Assembly (NCBI GenBank): GCA_016873595.1
Contig: VGWZ01000093.1
Span: forward strand, 1-7,503
Direction: 5' to 3'
Length of the DNA stretch: 7,503 nt
Origin: Nitrospira sp.
Lineage (GTDB): Bacteria > Nitrospirota > Thermodesulfovibrionia > Thermodesulfovibrionales > SM23-35
Shown: positions 4,695 through 7,503 of the stretch, in pieces
Layout of the letters: the number at the start of each line of letters is the position of its first letter
How positions within the stretch are numbered: position 1 is the stretch's first letter
Notes under the pieces: model-generated
Databases searched by the model: none
What the model was told of the DNA's origin: nothing
Seen by the model: the letters and a program-made list of their open reading frames with translations, nothing else
Program-made: the position numbers and the translations under genes

Positions 4695-7088
4695 CACCTT
4701 AAATGTGCTCCCCCTGTTCACCTTACTTTCGACTTCGATTCTTCCATTATGTTTTTCTATAATTTTGTGTGTAATAGTAAGTCCAAGGCCGGTACCTGAC
4801 ACCTTTGTGGTAAAAAACGGGTCAAATATAAACGGGAGTACTTCATCTGAAATGCCTTTACCTGTATCTTTCACCTCTATCACAGCAGAGTCATCACTCA
4901 TATATGTATTCACAAATAGTGTACCGTTACTCCCAATAGCCTGGACTGCATTTGTCAGGACATTGAGCAAGGCCTCTTTGATACTGTTAGGATCTGCATA
5001 TATCTCGTGGGACATGGCAAATTCCTTGACAAGAACTATATGCCTCTCATCGAACTCAGACTTCATTAATGAAATACCCTCATCCACAAGTTCATTCATA
5101 TTAACCATTTCTTTTTCAAGCTTTGCCCCTCTCACAAAACTAAGAATCTCATTGAGAATACTTTCGAGTCTTGCAGTCTCATTTACGATTATCGACGCAT
5201 ATTCCTTAAGATTACCGTCTAATTTCTTCTCAAGCCTTCTCGCAAACCCGCCAACAGAAACAAGCGGATTTCTGATATCATGTGCTACTTTTGCTGCAAC
5301 CTCTCCAAGAGCTGCCATTCTCTCGGAAAGAACAAGCTTCTCCTGCAGTTTTTTAATTTCCGTGATATCCCTGGCTACATGAACCGTACCTATAAACTCT
5401 CCTGAACTATTAAATATGGGAGAGCTTGAGTTAATAAAGGTACACCCTAAAAACGGTTCTTCAAACTCCTCAACATAGGCTCTTTCTGTCATCATGGTTT
5501 TATAATGAGGACATTCAGGCCTTGGTTCATTCGTGCCGTGAAGTACTTCATAGCACTTTTTACCCACAATCTTCTCTGCCGGCTTTCCGAGTTTTTCACT
5601 TACAGCCCTGTTTATCTTTTTGATTACATAATCTTTACTGTTGAAATAAACCATATCTGACATTGACTCAAATATATTTTCAATCTCCTGCTCTGCAAGT
5701 GCGACCTGTTCGAAGAGCTTTGCGCTCTCTATAGCTGTTGCAATATGGTTTGAAAAACCGCTTAAAAACTTCATATCTTCATCGAGGATAGGTCTCCTGT
5801 TAAAATGGTTGTCAACCCAAAGGACCCCTATTATCTTATCCCTCGATATCAGAGGCGAAACAGCATAAGCATGTGTGCCTAACTGTTGCGTTAGGATCAC
5901 GTCTGAGAATGGTTCTTCTTTTACGTTCTGGATATTAAAAGGCCTCTCCTCTTTAACTGCCATTGTAAGGATCGTTTTCTCTGATAGTTGTATCTCCATA
6001 CCACGGCTAAGTCTGTCAAAAAAGGAATCCTTTCTCAATGGACCTTCTTCGATATCACGCATTATGTCAAATAACGTTTTCTTCTCCATAGAAAGCCTTT
6101 CCCATATCTGTCCGGCCTCATCAGGACTTGCGGGTCCTACTCCCATAGCCCCCCTTAATACATTCCTGTTTTCGTCAACAAGAAAAAGGATAGCACGGTT
6201 AAACCCGAGCCCGTCACTCATAGTAACTGCTGTGAGAACCATCCTCAACAATCTGTCGAGTTCGAGTGTTCCCCTCATTGCTGAACTGATAAAGAAGAGC
6301 CTTGATAACTCCTGGTTTCTTCTTATTAATTCGAGCTCCACACGTTTCTTCTCAGAAATATCCCTTGATATACAACTTATTCCCACGACCCTACCTGCAG
6401 CATCTCTTATCGGAGAGCGTGTAAGGCTGACATCTATAATTGTACCGTCGCTTTTTTGTCTGATAGTATCAATGTCTTTAAGTATCTCTCCATTCTTTAT
6501 TCTCTCGATGCTCTCCTTTTCATCTTCAATAAGCGGGCTTGGTACAAAAGGCAAAAACCTTCCTATAGCTTCCTCACGTGTGAACCCGTACATCTTATCC
6601 GCTCCCTTATTCCATGAGGTAATTACTCCATTCAGGTCAGATGAAATAATTGCATCTTCTGAGTTCTCTATTATTCCTTCGAGATATTCCTTTGTCTGAC
6701 TCACCTCTTTGTACAGTTTGATCACTTCTTCCTGGCAACGAACATGCTCAGTTACATCCCTCACAAAAACAATACTTTCAATAACGTTTCCATTCTCATC
6801 TTTGACCGGATATGAGGTCAGTTCTAAGTGGTTGTCAGATTTTCTGGTTTGTACAATAGAATTTATCTCACCTGTTTCGAATGTTATTTTTGCAACACAA
6901 TGCGGACATATCTCTCCGTCTTTATGAAAAACCTCCACAGAATCTTTTCCCACTATCTCAAAGGCTTTCATGTTCATCCATTCTTCAAAACATTTATTTA
7001 TTGAGAGTATCCTGAAATCATTTCTGAGGGTGATAACTCCGGCTTTGATACTATTTAAAAGCACTTCCGTCCTTCTTTTCTCTTCCAC
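4674..7088 (-). CDS. Soluble PAS-PAS-GAF-PAS sensor histidine kinase
   Basis: This kinase presumably senses an intracellular signal and passes phosphate to the adjacent receiver. Its 804 aa divide into PAS1 (about 7-118), PAS2 (about 133-250, with SEDAIISSDLNGVITSWN), a GAF domain (about 260-455), PAS3 (about 465-582), a HisKA dimerisation domain (about 587-652) with phosphoacceptor H603 in AHDIRNPL, and a HATPase_c domain (about 690-804). ATPase boxes are visible: N713 in LTNAVQAI, DTGKGIS at 741-747, FDPFFTTK at 755-762 and GTGLGL at 765-770. I see no transmembrane segment or signal peptide, so it is cytoplasmic. PAS1 and PAS3 carry cysteines (C61/C64 in CPHC; C512 and C526), suggesting but not proving a redox or metal input. 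The start is GTG at 7088, supported by GAGAGG six bases upstream. It follows glgA by 14 nt. Confidence 0.92.
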   Translation of the reverse strand: MEEKRRTEVLLNSIKAGVITLRNDFRILSINKCFEEWMNMKAFEIVGKDSVEVFHKDGEICPHCVAKITFETGEINSIVQTRKSDNHLELTSYPVKDENGNVIESIVFVRDVTEHVRCQEEVIKLYKEVSQTKEYLEGIIENSEDAIISSDLNGVITSWNKGADKMYGFTREEAIGRFLPFVPSPLIEDEKESIERIKNGEILKDIDTIRQKSDGTIIDVSLTRSPIRDAAGRVVGISCISRDISEKKRVELELIRRNQELSRLFFISSAMRGTLELDRLLRMVLTAVTMSDGLGFNRAILFLVDENRNVLRGAMGVGPASPDEAGQIWERLSMEKKTLFDIMRDIEEGPLRKDSFFDRLSRGMEIQLSEKTILTMAVKEERPFNIQNVKEEPFSDVILTQQLGTHAYAVSPLISRDKIIGVLWVDNHFNRRPILDEDMKFLSGFSNHIATAIESAKLFEQVALAEQEIENIFESMSDMVYFNSKDYVIKKINRAVSEKLGKPAEKIVGKKCYEVLHGTNEPRPECPHYKTMMTERAYVEEFEEPFLGCTFINSSSPIFNSSGEFIGTVHVARDITEIKKLQEKLVLSERMAALGEVAAKVAHDIRNPLVSVGGFARRLEKKLDGNLKEYASIIVNETARLESILNEILSFVRGAKLEKEMVNMNELVDEGISLMKSEFDERHIVLVKEFAMSHEIYADPNSIKEALLNVLTNAVQAIGSNGTLFVNTYMSDDSAVIEVKDTGKGISDEVLPFIFDPFFTTKVSGTGLGLTITHKIIEKHNGRIEVESKVNRGSTFKVFLPLKR

Positions 7089-7100
7089 TGTTTGCCTCTC
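7086..7100 (-). promoter_or_regulatory. Ribosome binding site for the GTG start of the histidine kinase
   Basis: On the minus strand GAGAGG (7100-7095) precedes GTG (7088-7086) by six bases and lies within the 14-nt gap after the glgA stop. The kinase reading frame stays open further upstream into glgA, but this site plus the immediate onset of PAS1 favour the GTG. Confidence 0.65.
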
Positions 7101-7102
7101 TT

Positions 7103-7503
7103 TTAAGCTACACCTTTTCTCTTTGTTATAGCATAACGATAAAGTTCTATGTATCGCTTTGCTGATCCCGTCCAGGAAAAATCTGTCTTCATAGCAGTTA
7201 TCATCATCTTCTGCATTTTATCCCTGTCAGTATACACACAGAGTGCCCTCTTTATCGCATCAAGCATTGCAGAGGGTGTATAATCAGAAAAAAGGAATCC
7301 AGTTCCTTTTGACCTTAGAGAATCATAGTCCTGTATCGCATCTGCAAGTCCACCTGTTTTTCTCGCAATAGGAATACTGCCATATCTCATTGCGATAAGC
7401 TGGCCGAGTCCACATGGTTCATACTTTGAGGGCATCAGGAAAAAGTCAGACCCTGCATAAATCAGGTGAGCAAGTGACTCTTCAAATCCAATGGTAACAG
7501 AGA
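7103..7503 (-). CDS. glgA: Glycogen synthase (GT5, ADP-glucose type), C-terminal part
   Basis: Glycogen synthase extends alpha-1,4-glucan chains from ADP-glucose. Only the last 132 complete codons are present; the frame is open through 7503 and the N-terminal KTGG region lies outside. The visible sequence includes AGSDFFLMPSKYEPCGLG, the conserved C-terminal nucleotide-sugar-binding motif with its acid E and the invariant EPCGL, followed by MRYGSIPIARKTGGLADAI. This combination is characteristic of GT5 starch/glycogen synthases rather than GT4 enzymes. The internal ATG at 7435 falls inside the motif and is not a start. The stop at 7105-7103 is 14 nt before the histidine kinase start, so glgA is probably an upstream member of the kinase-receiver-moeA operon. 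Confidence 0.93.
   Translation of the reverse strand, partial: SVTIGFEESLAHLIYAGSDFFLMPSKYEPCGLGQLIAMRYGSIPIARKTGGLADAIQDYDSLRSKGTGFLFSDYTPSAMLDAIKRALCVYTDRDKMQKMMITAMKTDFSWTGSAKRYIELYRYAITKRKGVA

Noticed and set aside
4705..5382. Plus-strand open frame of 225 codons opposite the kinase C-terminus
   Set aside because: It mirrors the conserved HATPase and HisKA coding sequence and shows no family features of its own.
5875..6699. Long plus-strand open frame of 274 codons opposite the kinase
   Set aside because: It is antisense to a firmly identified histidine kinase, its translation is Ser/Leu-rich without any recognisable motif, and no ribosome binding site stands out.

Overview
The window looks like ordinary chromosome from an anaerobic, moderately low-GC bacterium. 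The gene content suggests Nitrospirota (Thermodesulfovibrio-like) or Desulfobacterota: a MoeA fused to a periplasmic-binding-protein-like domain, a cysteine-poor MoeB/HesA-type E1 enzyme, a stand-alone CbiE, a soluble multi-PAS/GAF histidine kinase with a single-receiver partner, and a bacterial glycogen synthase. This placement is inference from gene types, not from a marker gene.

Layout. Positions 1-657 (+) hold the 3' part of a LysM-NlpC/P60 cell-wall hydrolase. It converges on cbiE (727-1419, -), a cobalamin-pathway methyltransferase. cbiE is divergent from a ThiF/MoeB/HesA-like adenylyltransferase (1544-2278, +); the 124-bp gap between them carries a plausible promoter and a clear ribosome binding site for the E1 gene. 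The E1 gene converges on moeA, and a perfect 14-bp hairpin that can serve both strands fills the 40-bp gap. From 7503 down to 2319 everything is on the minus strand in a tight, apparently co-transcribed order: glgA (partial), hybrid-sensor histidine kinase without membrane segments, CheY-like receiver, moeA-PBP. The gaps are 14 nt and 22 nt, followed by a 1-nt TAATG overlap.

How the genes relate. The E1 enzyme (activation of a MoaD-like sulfur carrier) and MoeA (metal insertion) belong to molybdenum/tungsten cofactor synthesis and sit tail to tail. The kinase/receiver pair lies between glycogen synthesis and cofactor synthesis. Its only visible partners are each other, because the receiver has no output domain.

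Most unusual observation: three different heptanucleotide tandem arrays lie inside open reading frames, two in cbiE and one in moeA. Each is translated in frame at a place where the enzyme family has variable sequence. They look like dispersed heptamer-type repeats that have entered coding genes without destroying the frame. I saw no tRNA, rRNA, CRISPR array, transposase or complete new system in the window, and no gene-free stretch longer than about 125 bp.
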